Assembly: GCF_047303325.1 (NCBI RefSeq) | Contig: NZ_JBKBEX010000001.1 | Span: 1-64,000, forward strand | Source of the DNA: Polaromonas sp047303325 | GTDB taxonomy: Bacteria > Pseudomonadota > Gammaproteobacteria > Burkholderiales > Burkholderiaceae_C | Direction: 5' to 3' | Length of the DNA stretch: 64,000 bases | In this document: piece after piece, positions 24,602 to 33,339 of the stretch | Numbering within the stretch: the first letter of the stretch is position 1 | Layout: every line of letters starts with the position of its first letter | Program-made: the position numbers and the translations under genes | Notes under the pieces: model-generated | Database searches by the model: none | Told to the model about the DNA's origin: nothing | What the model saw: the letters and a program-made list of their open reading frames with translations, nothing else

Positions 24602-26410
24602 ATGAAAAACTTACTCGGTTTGATTTACAGCAACGAGGCCGGCCTCATTGAAGAGGTGCGATCCTGTATTGCCCAAGGAGAAGACGTTAACAGAGTCACC
24701 GATCATGGTGAGTCCGCGCTTCGGGTTGCGTCCAGGCTTGGCCGGTTTGACGTGGTCGAGGTGCTGCTCAATGCCTCGGCTGATCGGGGCCAGCTCAAAT
24801 GGAGCAAGACGATTTACGAAGTGGTCTATGGCACGCCGGCCAGCATCAGGAAGTCGGTTGAGGAGAATGGCGACCTTGAGACGGTTGACCACTGGGAGCG
24901 AACACCCTTTCTGGTCGCGGTTCAGCTTGGCGACATAGAGAAAGCCCAGCTGCTGCTGGACCTGGGTGCCAATCGACTGGCCACAGGGCGATGCGGAAGG
25001 ACGCCCATGCAATACGCAGTTCAACAGAACAACCTGGCGATGCTGAAATGGCTGGTGGACCAGGGATTCGACATCGAAGCCACCGATGAGTTCATGGATA
25101 CGCCTTTGCTGGAGGCTGCCTCGCAAGGCATGGTTGACTGCGTGAAATTTTTGATCGAATGCGGGGCGGATATTCATAAGGCCGACTCCATTCCACAGAA
25201 GCCCATTGAAGTTGCAGCGAATATGGAAGTTGTTCGCATGCTGGTGAGCCACGGCGCCGACATCAACGACATCAGCTCGGAGATGCACGCCAGCTTGCTC
25301 GGGGTTGGGCATGATTCAGAACCGGAAGTTTCGCCCGACGACTATGCGGCGGGAAAAAATCGCCGGTTCGGCACTGGAAACCCGGAGCAAATCAAGAACC
25401 CCTTCTGGCTTGCAATGGTTCGTTCGGGGGCGTCTGCCTGGAAGGCGAGCGAGAAATTCGCGGACGCAAGCGCCGGGGAACGCGAACCGGTGTGGTGCTA
25501 CCAGCGGTTCGGAAGGTCCACCACCGTTCTGGACGACGGCCGCATCATTGAGATCGCCGGGGAACACGAGGACTACTACGACCCGGACTTTTGCATTTAC
25601 AACGATGTGACCGAGTTCAGGCCTGACGGGTCTATCCGCATCTTTGGGTACCCGGAAGACGTTTTTCCTCCGACGGACTTTCACACCGCCACGCTGATGG
25701 GCGATGCCATTCTGATCGTGGGTTGCCTCGGTTACTCAGGAGGCCGGCAGTTTGGGCACACGCCCGTCTATCGCTTGAGCCTCGCAAACTTCGAGATCCA
25801 GAAAATTGAAACCAGCGGCGATCACCCGGGGTGGATTCACAGGCACAAAGCCAGGCTTGACGGCCAAGGCCGCCTGATAGTTTCAGGTGGGGAAATCGAG
25901 CAAGGCTTGAAGACACCGGCCCTTGAAAACATCGATGAATGGGTGCTGGACCTCACGACCTGGGTATGGACGCGCAGCACGAACCGTCGCTGGCCCCAGT
26001 GGACATTTGCGCGACTCGACGGAAAACAGAATCACTTATGGGAGATCCGGCACACTCTCTGGACACGCAATGCAAACTGGACGGAAAAGTTCCAGAGCGA
26101 TATGCAGCGGCTTTCAGAAAAATTGGGCCATGAACCCGACCTTGACGCGGTGGCGTCCATTTACCGGGTGGATGGACTGACATCCGATGTCCAGCTGAAG
26201 AAAGGTGAAGACAGACTCCTCAAGGTATTTGTGGACGGCGTTGCCATTCGCATGAAAGAGGGGCACTGGTGTGTACAGGTCATGGTGGAGGGCGAGCTGC
26301 CTGAGGCAACGCTGAAGGCATACAAGGAGGGCGTTCTTGCCAATCTTGCCCGCCTGGAAGGCGCGGCCTGGCATGTCGGCAAGCCTGGCGGCGAAGAGCC
26401 GATGTCATGA
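24602..26410 (+). CDS. Ankyrin-repeat protein with Kelch-like C-terminal region
   Basis: A 602-residue soluble protein. Residues about 5-240 hold ankyrin repeats, for example DHGESALRVASRLGRFDVVE, RTPFLVAVQLGDIEKAQLLL, MDTPLLEAASQGMVDCVKFL and VVRMLVSHGADIN. After a linker (about 245-295) comes a beta-rich region with Kelch/propeller-like segments (WCYQRFGRSTTVLDDGRIIE, FHTATLMGDAILIVGCLGYS, HKARLDGQGRLIVSGGEIEQ), then a helical tail. Both modules bind proteins. No signal peptide is seen. Function unknown; such fusions often occur as immunity or effector-type accessory proteins. Confidence 0.8.
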   Translation: MKNLLGLIYSNEAGLIEEVRSCIAQGEDVNRVTDHGESALRVASRLGRFDVVEVLLNASADRGQLKWSKTIYEVVYGTPASIRKSVEENGDLETVDHWERTPFLVAVQLGDIEKAQLLLDLGANRLATGRCGRTPMQYAVQQNNLAMLKWLVDQGFDIEATDEFMDTPLLEAASQGMVDCVKFLIECGADIHKADSIPQKPIEVAANMEVVRMLVSHGADINDISSEMHASLLGVGHDSEPEVSPDDYAAGKNRRFGTGNPEQIKNPFWLAMVRSGASAWKASEKFADASAGEREPVWCYQRFGRSTTVLDDGRIIEIAGEHEDYYDPDFCIYNDVTEFRPDGSIRIFGYPEDVFPPTDFHTATLMGDAILIVGCLGYSGGRQFGHTPVYRLSLANFEIQKIETSGDHPGWIHRHKARLDGQGRLIVSGGEIEQGLKTPALENIDEWVLDLTTWVWTRSTNRRWPQWTFARLDGKQNHLWEIRHTLWTRNANWTEKFQSDMQRLSEKLGHEPDLDAVASIYRVDGLTSDVQLKKGEDRLLKVFVDGVAIRMKEGHWCVQVMVEGELPEATLKAYKEGVLANLARLEGAAWHVGKPGGEEPMS

Positions 26411-26433
26411 CAGCCATTTCGCCATTTCGCCGA

Positions 26434-26811
26434 TCATTGAAGCAATGAACTCTTTGACCCAACCATCTGCTTCAGATTCTTGAGCTTGCGTGGGGCCCGC
26501 TCCGTCCAGGCGATTTCGCAGCCATCTTCCAGCGCCTCGTAAATGGGAAGGACTTGCGTGATACCGACCAACTTCCATTGAACGGGGATGCCTTGGGGGC
26601 CGCCTTTGTAGGGCTGGGTACTCCCCCGCGCTACTTTGAGTCCCTTCTCATACGCTTCATCGATGGAGGGCGCGTTGACAAGAATCGTGTTTTCCCAGGA
26701 CATGAACCGCGCTTCGTTGTCATTCTTTCGGGGATCTCCCAACTCGGTGAACCGAAGCAGGTAGGAGACCATGTACCAGTTCACAGGGGATATGTTTTTG
26801 TCATACGCCAT
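26434..26811 (-). CDS. DUF4288-domain protein
   Basis: A 125-residue protein matching the DUF4288 pattern: NWYMVSYLLRF near the start, SWENTILVNAPSIDEAYEKG, then PVQWKLVGITQVLPIYEALE and DGCEIAW. The ATG at 26811 opens the domain. It is 34 bp downstream of the alpha/beta hydrolase gene on the same strand and likely in its operon. The family has no known function. Confidence 0.75.
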   Translation of the reverse strand: MAYDKNISPVNWYMVSYLLRFTELGDPRKNDNEARFMSWENTILVNAPSIDEAYEKGLKVARGSTQPYKGGPQGIPVQWKLVGITQVLPIYEALEDGCEIAWTERAPRKLKNLKQMVGSKSSLLQ

Positions 26812-26845
26812 CTGGGAATTCCTGAGTGTGAGCTTGAGCGCCGCG

Positions 26846-27646
26846 TCAGGCCGTTGATGGTTGTTTGCTGCCTGCCTCATCAAGGAATCGCAGTGCTGTA
26901 GAGGTGAATGGAACCGTGGAATCGTAAATTGGAACGTGGTCGCCGCCAGGAATAATCCATAACTCGGCATCCGGTATGGAACGGTAGAGGCTTACAGGAA
27001 TCTCAACGGGAAAAAAGGCGTCGCGATCACCGTGCACGACGAGCGTGCGAGCTGTGATGGTTGATAACCTTTGCGCGGTGAAATTCATATCGTCGTAGTT
27101 GGCGTGTAACGCGTTGAACTGTGCCATGAGTTGACGAATCTGTTCCTCACCGCGTTTTGCACACTCCCGGTACATTTCCCGCACTTGCTGGGGCATGGTG
27201 CCAAACGAAGCTCTGCGCATGATGGCTCGTGCCTGATCGGGGAAATGGGTAGTTGCACTGATTAATACCATTGAGTCGATGCGCTTTGGCTGGCTCGTTG
27301 TCATGTGCAGCAGCGTCATTCCGCCGGAGCTCATTCCCATCGCCGAGAACTGCCCGACACCCAACTTGTCGAGCAAGAGGAACACGTCACCGGCCGCCTC
27401 CCTATGCGTGAACTTGTTCTCGGGATTGGTGGAATGGCCATGGCCACGCAGGTCCACGACGATCAGCCGATGGCGCTCCGAGAGCTTCGCGGTGAAGGGA
27501 TGCCAGTTCTGCGCACAGCCGCCAAACCCATGCAAAAGCACCAGGGGTTTTCCGGCACCGTACTCCTCGTAGTACATCTCAATGTTGTTGATTTGAATAG
27601 TATGCCCACGAGCGGCCGTCTGTTTGGGAGCGTACGTCGTTGTCAT
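26846..27646 (-). CDS. Alpha/beta hydrolase
   Basis: A 266-residue cytoplasmic hydrolase. It shows PLVLLHGFGGCAQNWHPFTA (oxyanion hole), VDLRGHGHSTNPE, the nucleophile elbow AMGMSSGGMTLLH (serine in GMSSG), the acid region VVHGDRDAFFPVE and the histidine IIPGGDHVPIYD, so a complete triad is visible. The family includes haloperoxidase-like and C-C bond hydrolases. The ATG at 27646 is chosen over a TTG 15 bp upstream. It is followed by the DUF4288 gene. Confidence 0.87.
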   Translation of the reverse strand: MTTTYAPKQTAARGHTIQINNIEMYYEEYGAGKPLVLLHGFGGCAQNWHPFTAKLSERHRLIVVDLRGHGHSTNPENKFTHREAAGDVFLLLDKLGVGQFSAMGMSSGGMTLLHMTTSQPKRIDSMVLISATTHFPDQARAIMRRASFGTMPQQVREMYRECAKRGEEQIRQLMAQFNALHANYDDMNFTAQRLSTITARTLVVHGDRDAFFPVEIPVSLYRSIPDAELWIIPGGDHVPIYDSTVPFTSTALRFLDEAGSKQPSTA

Positions 27647-28270
27647 GGGTGTATCTCTCAAATTTTCGGCAAGACGGCTGGTTCGAGCGGTGCCAGTTCG
27701 CTACTTCTTGATCTCTGTCCGCAGGTATGCACCCACGGAAGAACTGGAAATATCCGCTTCTGCAGTTAGGCCCCATCTTAGCCAGAACATCCTGCGCCCG
27801 GCTTCCACAGTTTCAACCCGGGTTCATCCCGGGACCCGGGACTTACATGCAAGCACTACCGGTGTTTTCCCCTACAACCATGAATAAAAAGGTATGCGTT
27901 CCACCCCCGCAAGCACCGCCCAACGACAACCAAAGACGACTCGCCCAAGCCCGCCAACACTGGCAAGATCGGCCCTGGGGCTGGCAGGACCGGACGCGGG
28001 CACGCCAGCACAAGGCAGAACTTCCGCGCCCCGGCTGCCGTTAAGCCTTTGGAACAGCCGCGCCGCGGCCAATCCGCCAAACCCCGCAAAGAATGTCTGC
28101 ATACAGACCTTTCCGGCGCGAAGGCATGGTGGATGTCCCTAAGCTGGCTACGTAGGAACCCTCGTCCCGCCCTCTGATATGGTTGTTGTTGTCGTGCTCT
28201 CGCTTACGGAAAAAATCCTTTCTTTCTCAATGACGCCCATCCTGCCAGCCGCCACCGGAAGCGCCCGCCG
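27647..28270. other. Gene-poor spacer
   Basis: About 620 bp without a gene I can support. A copy of the dispersed repeat lies at 27748..27782. Several short frames exist on both strands between 27.85 and 28.14 kb, but they are proline/arginine-rich in one strand and lack ribosome-binding sites. I regard them as chance frames. Confidence 0.5.
27748..27782. repeat. Dispersed palindromic intergenic repeat
   Basis: Reads aaatatccgcttctgcagtt then aggccccatctt, a diverged member of the family seen at 15585 and 24382. Confidence 0.5.
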
Positions 28271-29593
28271 ATGAGCCCGCGCGAGTCCTGGGTCAGCACG
28301 CAGCTGGCCCACGCCTTTATGCGGCATGCGCAGCCCACGCTCCATACAGCGGTGCTGGCGATCATGGCGACGGTGGCGCTGCTGTACCGGCATGTGGACC
28401 CCTGGGACCTCTCGGTATGGGCGGTGGCGGCAAGCTCCATGACCTTGCTGCGTTATGCCATCCTGCATGCCTACCGCGCGCGCCTGGCGGAGGCCGACGG
28501 TGTGGCGCTGCGGGAGTTCATGTCGCTGCACAGCTGGGCCTGGCCCTTGAGCGCGGTGGTCTGGGGCGCGCTGATGTTTGTGGTCTACCACCGGGCGCCC
28601 GTGGAGGAACAACTGATCTGCATGCTGATGCTGTCGGGCCTCGCGGCGACGGCGGTGTCTTCGTCGCCGCCGTGTTTGCGCACTTTCTCGGATTATTGCA
28701 ACGGCCTGGGCGCCTCGGTGCTGGCGGCCTTTGTCTGGCGCATGGACTTTGGGGGCGGCGTGCCCGCCGCGCTGGACACCGGCGCCGAGATGGCGGTGGT
28801 GCTGGTCTTCCTGGCGGTGGCGCATGTGACGGGGCGGCGCATGTACCGGGCCCGGCACATCAGCCTGGAGCGGCAGTTCGACCGCCAGGAGCTGATCAAG
28901 GCGCTGGAGGAACGCAAGCGCGCGGTGGCGGATGCGGAGGCGGTGCGCACGCGCTTTATCGCGAGCGCCGCGCATGAGCTGCGCCGGCCGGTGCACGCGC
29001 TGGGCCTGTATGCCGACTGGCTGACGCTGGAGCCGGAGTTCGCGACGCAGATCGCGCGCAAGATCGCCGATTCGACGCGCAAGATCGACGACCTGTTTGA
29101 TTCGCTGTTCAGCCTCGCGGGGCTGGACCCGGCGTCGCTGACGGTGCATACGCAGCCGGTGGATTTAGCCGCGCTGATCCACACGGTGGCCGAAGAGCAC
29201 CTGCCGCTGGCGCGCGAAAAGGGCCTGCGCCTGCGCACACGGGCGGCCTCGGGCCAGGCGCTGTCGGACCCGGTGCTGCTGGCGCGGCTGGTGGGCAGCC
29301 TGCTGTCGAACGCCTTGCGCAACACGCACGGCGGCGGCGTGCTGCTGGCGGCCAGGCCGCGGCGCGGCCAGTGGCGCATAGAACTCTGGGACACGGGCGC
29401 GGGCATCGCGCACGAACGCCAGCAAACATTCCCGCAAGGCATTCCGCAGCAGGGCACGGCCGAGGGCTTCGGGCTGGAACTGGCGGCGATTTACCGCCTG
29501 AGCCAGCTGCTGGGGCATCCGGTGGGGATGGCTGACCGCCAGGGAAAGGGTAGTGTTTTTTGGGTTGAGCTGGCGAGGTACGAGAAGGGGTGA
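28271..29593 (+). CDS. Membrane sensor histidine kinase
   Basis: A 440-residue kinase. About five or six hydrophobic segments occupy residues 20-190. The dimerisation/phospho-acceptor box is IASAAHELRRPVHALGLYAD, with the histidine near residue 236. The ATPase domain has an N-box region LVGSLLSNALRN, G1 WDTGAG and G2 GFGLELAAIYRL; the aspartate of G1 is present. No response regulator gene adjoins it, so it is an orphan kinase. A long repeat (R2) begins right after its stop. Confidence 0.85.
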   Translation: MSPRESWVSTQLAHAFMRHAQPTLHTAVLAIMATVALLYRHVDPWDLSVWAVAASSMTLLRYAILHAYRARLAEADGVALREFMSLHSWAWPLSAVVWGALMFVVYHRAPVEEQLICMLMLSGLAATAVSSSPPCLRTFSDYCNGLGASVLAAFVWRMDFGGGVPAALDTGAEMAVVLVFLAVAHVTGRRMYRARHISLERQFDRQELIKALEERKRAVADAEAVRTRFIASAAHELRRPVHALGLYADWLTLEPEFATQIARKIADSTRKIDDLFDSLFSLAGLDPASLTVHTQPVDLAALIHTVAEEHLPLAREKGLRLRTRAASGQALSDPVLLARLVGSLLSNALRNTHGGGVLLAARPRRGQWRIELWDTGAGIAHERQQTFPQGIPQQGTAEGFGLELAAIYRLSQLLGHPVGMADRQGKGSVFWVELARYEKG

Positions 29594-29945
29594 TGCCGGG
29601 TCTTGCTCCGGCGGGCGCGCCTCCCCCTTCTCTCGTTCTCCTCTCTTCGTCTTTCTGCTTACTCTGCTGAGGCTTGCTGGCCGGGGGTAGCCCGGCAGCT
29701 ACTCACTTTTCTTTTGCTTCGCCAAAAGAAAAGTAAGCAAAAGAAAAGGCGACCCTACTTGCTGCGTCCCTCCGCTTCGCTGCGGGCAACCTGCGGTGCT
29801 CGGTCCAGCCGGGGTCTCGCTAAACTCGCTACGCTGCGCTTCGCTCAAACAACGCGATCCCTGATCCGTCTGGCCCTGCGCTCCTGGGCGCATCCAGAAG
29901 GGGTGGGAACAGGAATACCAAACAGCCGAATACAGAAAACCGCAA
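29594..29945. repeat. Long intergenic repeat, copy R2
   Basis: About 350 bp starting gccgggtcttgctccggcgg and containing the hairpin module cttttgcttcgccaaaagaa, then the segment caacctgcggtgctcggtcc and a tail ending near aacagccgaatacag. It fills the space between the convergent histidine kinase and UPF0104 genes. Related copies are R1, R3 and R4. Confidence 0.85.
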
Positions 29946-29952
29946 TAGGCTT

Positions 29953-30957
29953 TCATTCGACAGCGGGTGCGGCCCCTGCATGGCTGGCTGCATATTTCTC
30001 CAGCAACACATACAACAGCAAGCCCCCAGCCAAGGGCAAGAGGTAGTACAGCGCCCTGTACGCCAATACGGCTCCCATTAGAGTGCCCTGCTTCACACTC
30101 CCCGACAACAGCGCCAGATACACCGCCTCCAGCACCCCCAGCCCACCGGGAATCGGCATGATCACCCCCACGATGGCGGCCGCCATCAGCACGCCCAGCG
30201 CCTTGCCGTACTCCACCTGGCCGCCCAGCAGCACGTACATGGCCGCGCCCATCAGCGCCCAGTTGGCGGCCGACAGCAGCAGCTGTATGAGTGCCAGGCC
30301 CGGCGAAGGCAATGTCAGCCGCTTGCCGCGTACGCGCCACTCGCGCCCATGCGCGAAGGCGCAGGCCGCCACATAGGCCAGGGCCAGCAAGACCATGGCC
30401 GCGCCCAGTACGCGCAATGCCGTCGCGCCTATGTGGGCCTGGCTGGGCGGGGCGATCAGGCCCGCGGCGAACAGGCTGCCCGCCACCAAACCGTAACCCA
30501 GCCAGTTGGTCGCCAGGCTCAGGCCCACGATTTGCGCGATGGTTGCTTCGTCGAGCCCCGCGCGGGTGTACAGGCGCGCGCGCAGCGCCACGCCGCCCAC
30601 CAGCGAGCCCAGGTTCAGGTTGAAGGCATAGCTCGTTACCGCGATCGCCCAGGTCTGCAGGCGCGGCAAGGTGTGGCGCGTGTGGCGCCGGCCTATCAGG
30701 TCAAAGCAGCCATACAGCGCATGGCTGGCCGTCGCCAGGCCCAGCACGCCTAGCAGCAGCCAGGGCGAATAACGCCACAGCGCCTGCCAGGCGCCAGCCC
30801 AGTCCACCTTGTGCGCATGCGACACCAGCAGGCCCAGCACCACAATTCCCAGCACCGGAAACACCCAGCGCCGCACGCGCGGCCACAGCGAAGTAGCGAC
30901 GGAGGAAGGGGACGATGAAGAAGGGCTGGCGGAAACAGGCGCCGCGCTGGTGACCAT
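29953..30957 (-). CDS. UPF0104 / LPG-synthase-like transmembrane protein
   Basis: A 334-residue integral membrane protein with about eight membrane segments, resembling the flippase-like transmembrane domain of lysylphosphatidylglycerol synthase (PF03706). Typical stretches are VTSYAFNLNLGSLVGGVALR, QIVGLSLATNWLGYGLVAGS and VGVIMPIPGGLGVLEAVYLA. The ATG at 30957 is used; the frame runs about 300 bp further upstream, but that part lies in repeat R3 and is not protein-like. No cytoplasmic transferase domain is attached, so it is probably a lipid flippase-type protein. Confidence 0.85.
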   Translation of the reverse strand: MVTSAAPVSASPSSSSPSSVATSLWPRVRRWVFPVLGIVVLGLLVSHAHKVDWAGAWQALWRYSPWLLLGVLGLATASHALYGCFDLIGRRHTRHTLPRLQTWAIAVTSYAFNLNLGSLVGGVALRARLYTRAGLDEATIAQIVGLSLATNWLGYGLVAGSLFAAGLIAPPSQAHIGATALRVLGAAMVLLALAYVAACAFAHGREWRVRGKRLTLPSPGLALIQLLLSAANWALMGAAMYVLLGGQVEYGKALGVLMAAAIVGVIMPIPGGLGVLEAVYLALLSGSVKQGTLMGAVLAYRALYYLLPLAGGLLLYVLLEKYAASHAGAAPAVE

Positions 30958-31041
30958 GATGGCTGCATCTTGCCCCGGGGCGGGCGCTGGGCGCCAGACG
31001 GTGGCGGCGCTGCTTTTTGTAGGCGCAGACCGACGGGGTGA

Positions 31042-31347
31042 GGGGCCGGGTCTTGCTCCGGCCTTGCGCGCTCTTCCTCCTCTTTCCTCTGCTGAGAGCG
31101 GCTGGCCGGGGGTTGCCCGGCGGCAACTCACTTTTCTTTGTTTCGCCAAAGAAAAGTAAGCAAAAGAAAGGCGACCCTGGTGTCTGCGTCCCCTGCGCTT
31201 CGCTCCGGGGCAACCTGCGGTGCTCGGTTCAGGCGGGGTCTCGCTAAACTCGCTTCGCTCAGACAACGCGATCCCTTATCCGCCTGAACCTGCGCTCCTC
31301 GGCGCATACACAAGGGGGTGGGATAGGAATACCGAATACAGAAACCC
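31042..31347. repeat. Long intergenic repeat, copy R3
   Basis: Starts ccgggtcttgctccggcctt, carries the hairpin ttctttgtttcgccaaagaa, and shares the downstream caacctgcggtgctcggttc and gataggaataccgaatacag segments with R2. It faces R4 across a 28-bp perfect palindrome. Confidence 0.85.
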
Positions 31348-31375
31348 ACAAGGACACGCCATGGCGTGTCCTTGT
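31348..31375. repeat. Perfect 28-bp palindrome at the R3/R4 junction
   Basis: The half-site acaaggacacgcca is followed immediately by its exact reverse complement, with no loop, centred between 31361 and 31362. It sits exactly between the two inverted long repeats. Confidence 0.95.
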
Positions 31376-31705
31376 TTGTATTGGTATTGGTTTCTTTGTC
31401 TTCTGTCCCCGCTCCCGATTGCCCCGTCCTGGCTGGGCCGAGGAGCGCAGAGACAAGCGGATCAGGGCCGGCGTTGTCTGAGCGAAGCGAGTTTAGCCGG
31501 ACCCCGCTTGGCTCGAGCACCGCAGATTGCCCCGCAGCGAAGCGCAGGGGACCCAGACTGCGGGTCGCCTTTTCTTTGCCTACTTTCTTTTGGCGAAGCA
31601 AAAGAAAGTAGGTCGCCCGCCGGGGCGAGACCCGGCCAGCTGAACCAAGAAGAGGAAGGAGGAGGATGAAGAGGAAGAGCGCGCCCGCCGGAACAAGACC
31701 CGACA
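31376..31705. repeat. Long intergenic repeat, copy R4 (inverted relative to R2/R3)
   Basis: The reverse complement of the R2/R3 element: ttctttggcgaagc-type hairpin near 31.59 kb, gagcaccgcagattgccccg in the middle, and acaagacccgacatcaa next to the end of the GST gene. Frames within it are spurious. Confidence 0.85.
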
Positions 31706-32422
31706 TCAACCCCGCTTGGGAATAGCTAAGCCCTTCACCACCGCCGGCCGCGCCACAAAAGCCTCCAACACCCGCTTCACATTCGGAAAGCCGGCGAACT
31801 CAACAAGTTCGCCAGCTTCATAAAACCCAACCAGATTCCTCACCCACGGGAAGGTGGCGATATCGGCGATGGTGTACTCATCGCCCATGATCCAGTTGCG
31901 GCCTTGGAGGCGCTGCTCGAGCACGCCGAGCAGACGTTTCGATTCGGCGACATAGCGGTCGCGGGGCCGCTTGTCTTCATACGCCTTGCCGGCGAATTTA
32001 TGGAAAAAGCCGAGCTGGCCGAACATGGGGCCTATGCCGCCCATCTGGAACATCAGCCACTGGATGGCTTCATAGCGTCCTGCGGCGTCCTGGGGGATGA
32101 ATTTGCCGGTTTTTTCGGCCAGGTAGAGCAGGATGGCGCCGGACTCGAAGAGGGCCAAAGGCTGACCGCCGGGGCCTTTGGGGTCGATGATGGCGGGAAT
32201 CTTGTTGTTGGGGTTGAGCGAGAGAAAGGCCGGCGACATCTGGTCGTTGGTCTCAAAACTCACGAGGTGGGGCTCATAGGCCAGGCCGGTCTCCTCGAGC
32301 ATGATGGAGACCTTGACGCCGTTGGGCGTGGGCAGCGAGTACAGCTGGATTTGGTCCGGGTGCTGGGCGGGCCATTTCTGGGTGATGGGGAAGTCCTGGG
32401 GGAAGTTTTTGGCTTGGGTCAT
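31706..32422 (-). CDS. Glutathione S-transferase, YfcG/YghU (Nu-class)-like
   Basis: A 238-residue GST. IQLYSLPTPNGVKVSIMLEE contains the TPNGxK motif of the Nu class, in which disulfide-bond reductase activity has been described for E. coli YfcG and YghU. NPNNKIPAIIDPKGPGGQPL and LFESGAILLYLAEKTGKF complete the glutathione-binding domain; the helical domain starts at about residue 120 and has WIMGDEYTIADIATFPWV. The ATG at 32422 fits the family; longer starts run into slyX promoter DNA. Confidence 0.9.
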   Translation of the reverse strand: MTQAKNFPQDFPITQKWPAQHPDQIQLYSLPTPNGVKVSIMLEETGLAYEPHLVSFETNDQMSPAFLSLNPNNKIPAIIDPKGPGGQPLALFESGAILLYLAEKTGKFIPQDAAGRYEAIQWLMFQMGGIGPMFGQLGFFHKFAGKAYEDKRPRDRYVAESKRLLGVLEQRLQGRNWIMGDEYTIADIATFPWVRNLVGFYEAGELVEFAGFPNVKRVLEAFVARPAVVKGLAIPKRG

Positions 32423-32545
32423 GGTGTGTGTGCGGCTGGAAATAAACGACAGCCGCCAAGCGTAGCCCAAGCCGGGCAAACGCGCAGGGCGCCGGTTATT
32501 TCCCCGGCCTCCCCGGCTCCCCCCGCCATGGTGTCCAATAAGGGC

Positions 32546-32767
32546 ATGCAAGCCGAGAACCACACCGACAGCCGCCTGACCGAACTCGAGATCAAGGCCA
32601 GCTTTGCCGAAGACCTGCTGGAGCAGCTCGACAAAATCATCGTGCGCCAGCAGCAGCAAATCGACGCCCTGCTGCGCGAGGTGGCCGAACTCAAGGCCGC
32701 GCCCGTGCGTGACGGCGACATCACCACCACGCGCAGCCTGCGCGACGAGCTGCCGCCGCACTTCTGA
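32546..32767 (+). CDS. slyX: SlyX-family protein
   Basis: A 73-residue coiled-coil protein. DSRLTELEIKASFAEDLLEQ and the motif IIVRQQQQIDALLREVAELK are diagnostic of SlyX, with the usual C-terminal RDELPPHF. Function is unknown despite the name. An in-frame ATG at 32528 would add six residues; neither start has a strong ribosome-binding site. It is divergent from the GST gene. Confidence 0.88.
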   Translation: MQAENHTDSRLTELEIKASFAEDLLEQLDKIIVRQQQQIDALLREVAELKAAPVRDGDITTTRSLRDELPPHF

Positions 32768-32782
32768 GCTGTGGGAAATTTA

Positions 32783-32902
32783 TATCCGCAGATTACGCAG
32801 ATTTACACAGATGAAGACCCTCAGATGCAAAGTCGCGGGGTGTGAGATTTCGATTAAAACTTCCTGTTTTTAATCTGCGTAAATCTGCGAAATCTGCGGA
32901 TG
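32783..32902. repeat. MITE-like inverted repeat (atctgcgtaaatctgcg type)
   Basis: The left arm atccgcagattacgcagatt (32785 on) and the right arm taatctgcgtaaatctgcga (from 32871) are near-complementary and enclose about 55 bp. A second element of the same type lies at 35457..35596. Confidence 0.8.
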
Positions 32903-32931
32903 AATTTGCATCCCCGGAGTACGCGCACGGG

Positions 32932-33309
32932 CTACCAGAGGTTTTTGCCGTCTATCACGGCGACGGGCGCTTCGGCGGCATCAAAATCATCGAACAGGCG
33001 CGCATTGACGCCTATGCGGCGGGTGCTGCCGTCCCAGCTGCCGTCCATCTCAAAGGCAGGGCTGTCGGAGTAGGTGGAAACACCGCACTTGGCACAGAAG
33101 TGGTGGTCCACGAGCTTGGTCTGCCAGCGGTAAACCGCGTCGGCGTCCTCGGGGGTGGTGACGTGGAACTGTTCCGGCGTGTAGTAAGCGAGCAGCGCGC
33201 CGCGCCTGCTGCAGAACGAACAGGTGCAGCGCGTGAGCTGGGCCGGCATTTCGCCGTCTATGCGAAAGGCGTTTTTGCCGCAGTGGCAGCTTCCGGTAAT
33301 GGTCGCCAT
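32932..33309 (-). CDS. GFA-family (glutathione-dependent formaldehyde-activating-like) zinc protein
   Basis: A 125-residue protein of the GFA/CENP-V fold. Zinc-ligand cysteines are in GSCHCG (residues 7-12), RCTCSFC (about 32-38) and HHFCAKCG (about 86-93). GFA proteins were named for glutathione-linked formaldehyde adduct formation, but most members are uncharacterised. The start is supported by aggagagggccc. It lies 30 bp from the start-distal end of the hemerythrin gene on the same strand. Confidence 0.9.
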   Translation of the reverse strand: MATITGSCHCGKNAFRIDGEMPAQLTRCTCSFCSRRGALLAYYTPEQFHVTTPEDADAVYRWQTKLVDHHFCAKCGVSTYSDSPAFEMDGSWDGSTRRIGVNARLFDDFDAAEAPVAVIDGKNLW

Positions 33310-33339
33310 GGGCCCTCTCCTGCCGTGGACCGGGCCGCC

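Noticed and set aside
27856..28142. Short frames on both strands between the hydrolase and the membrane kinase
   Set aside because: No ribosome-binding site, biased composition and no recognised sequence.
31128..31709. Overlapping frames of 60-190 codons within the long repeats
   Set aside because: They recur in repeat copies R1-R4 in changing frames and read as Arg/Ser/Pro-rich low-complexity sequence, so they are artefacts of the repeat.
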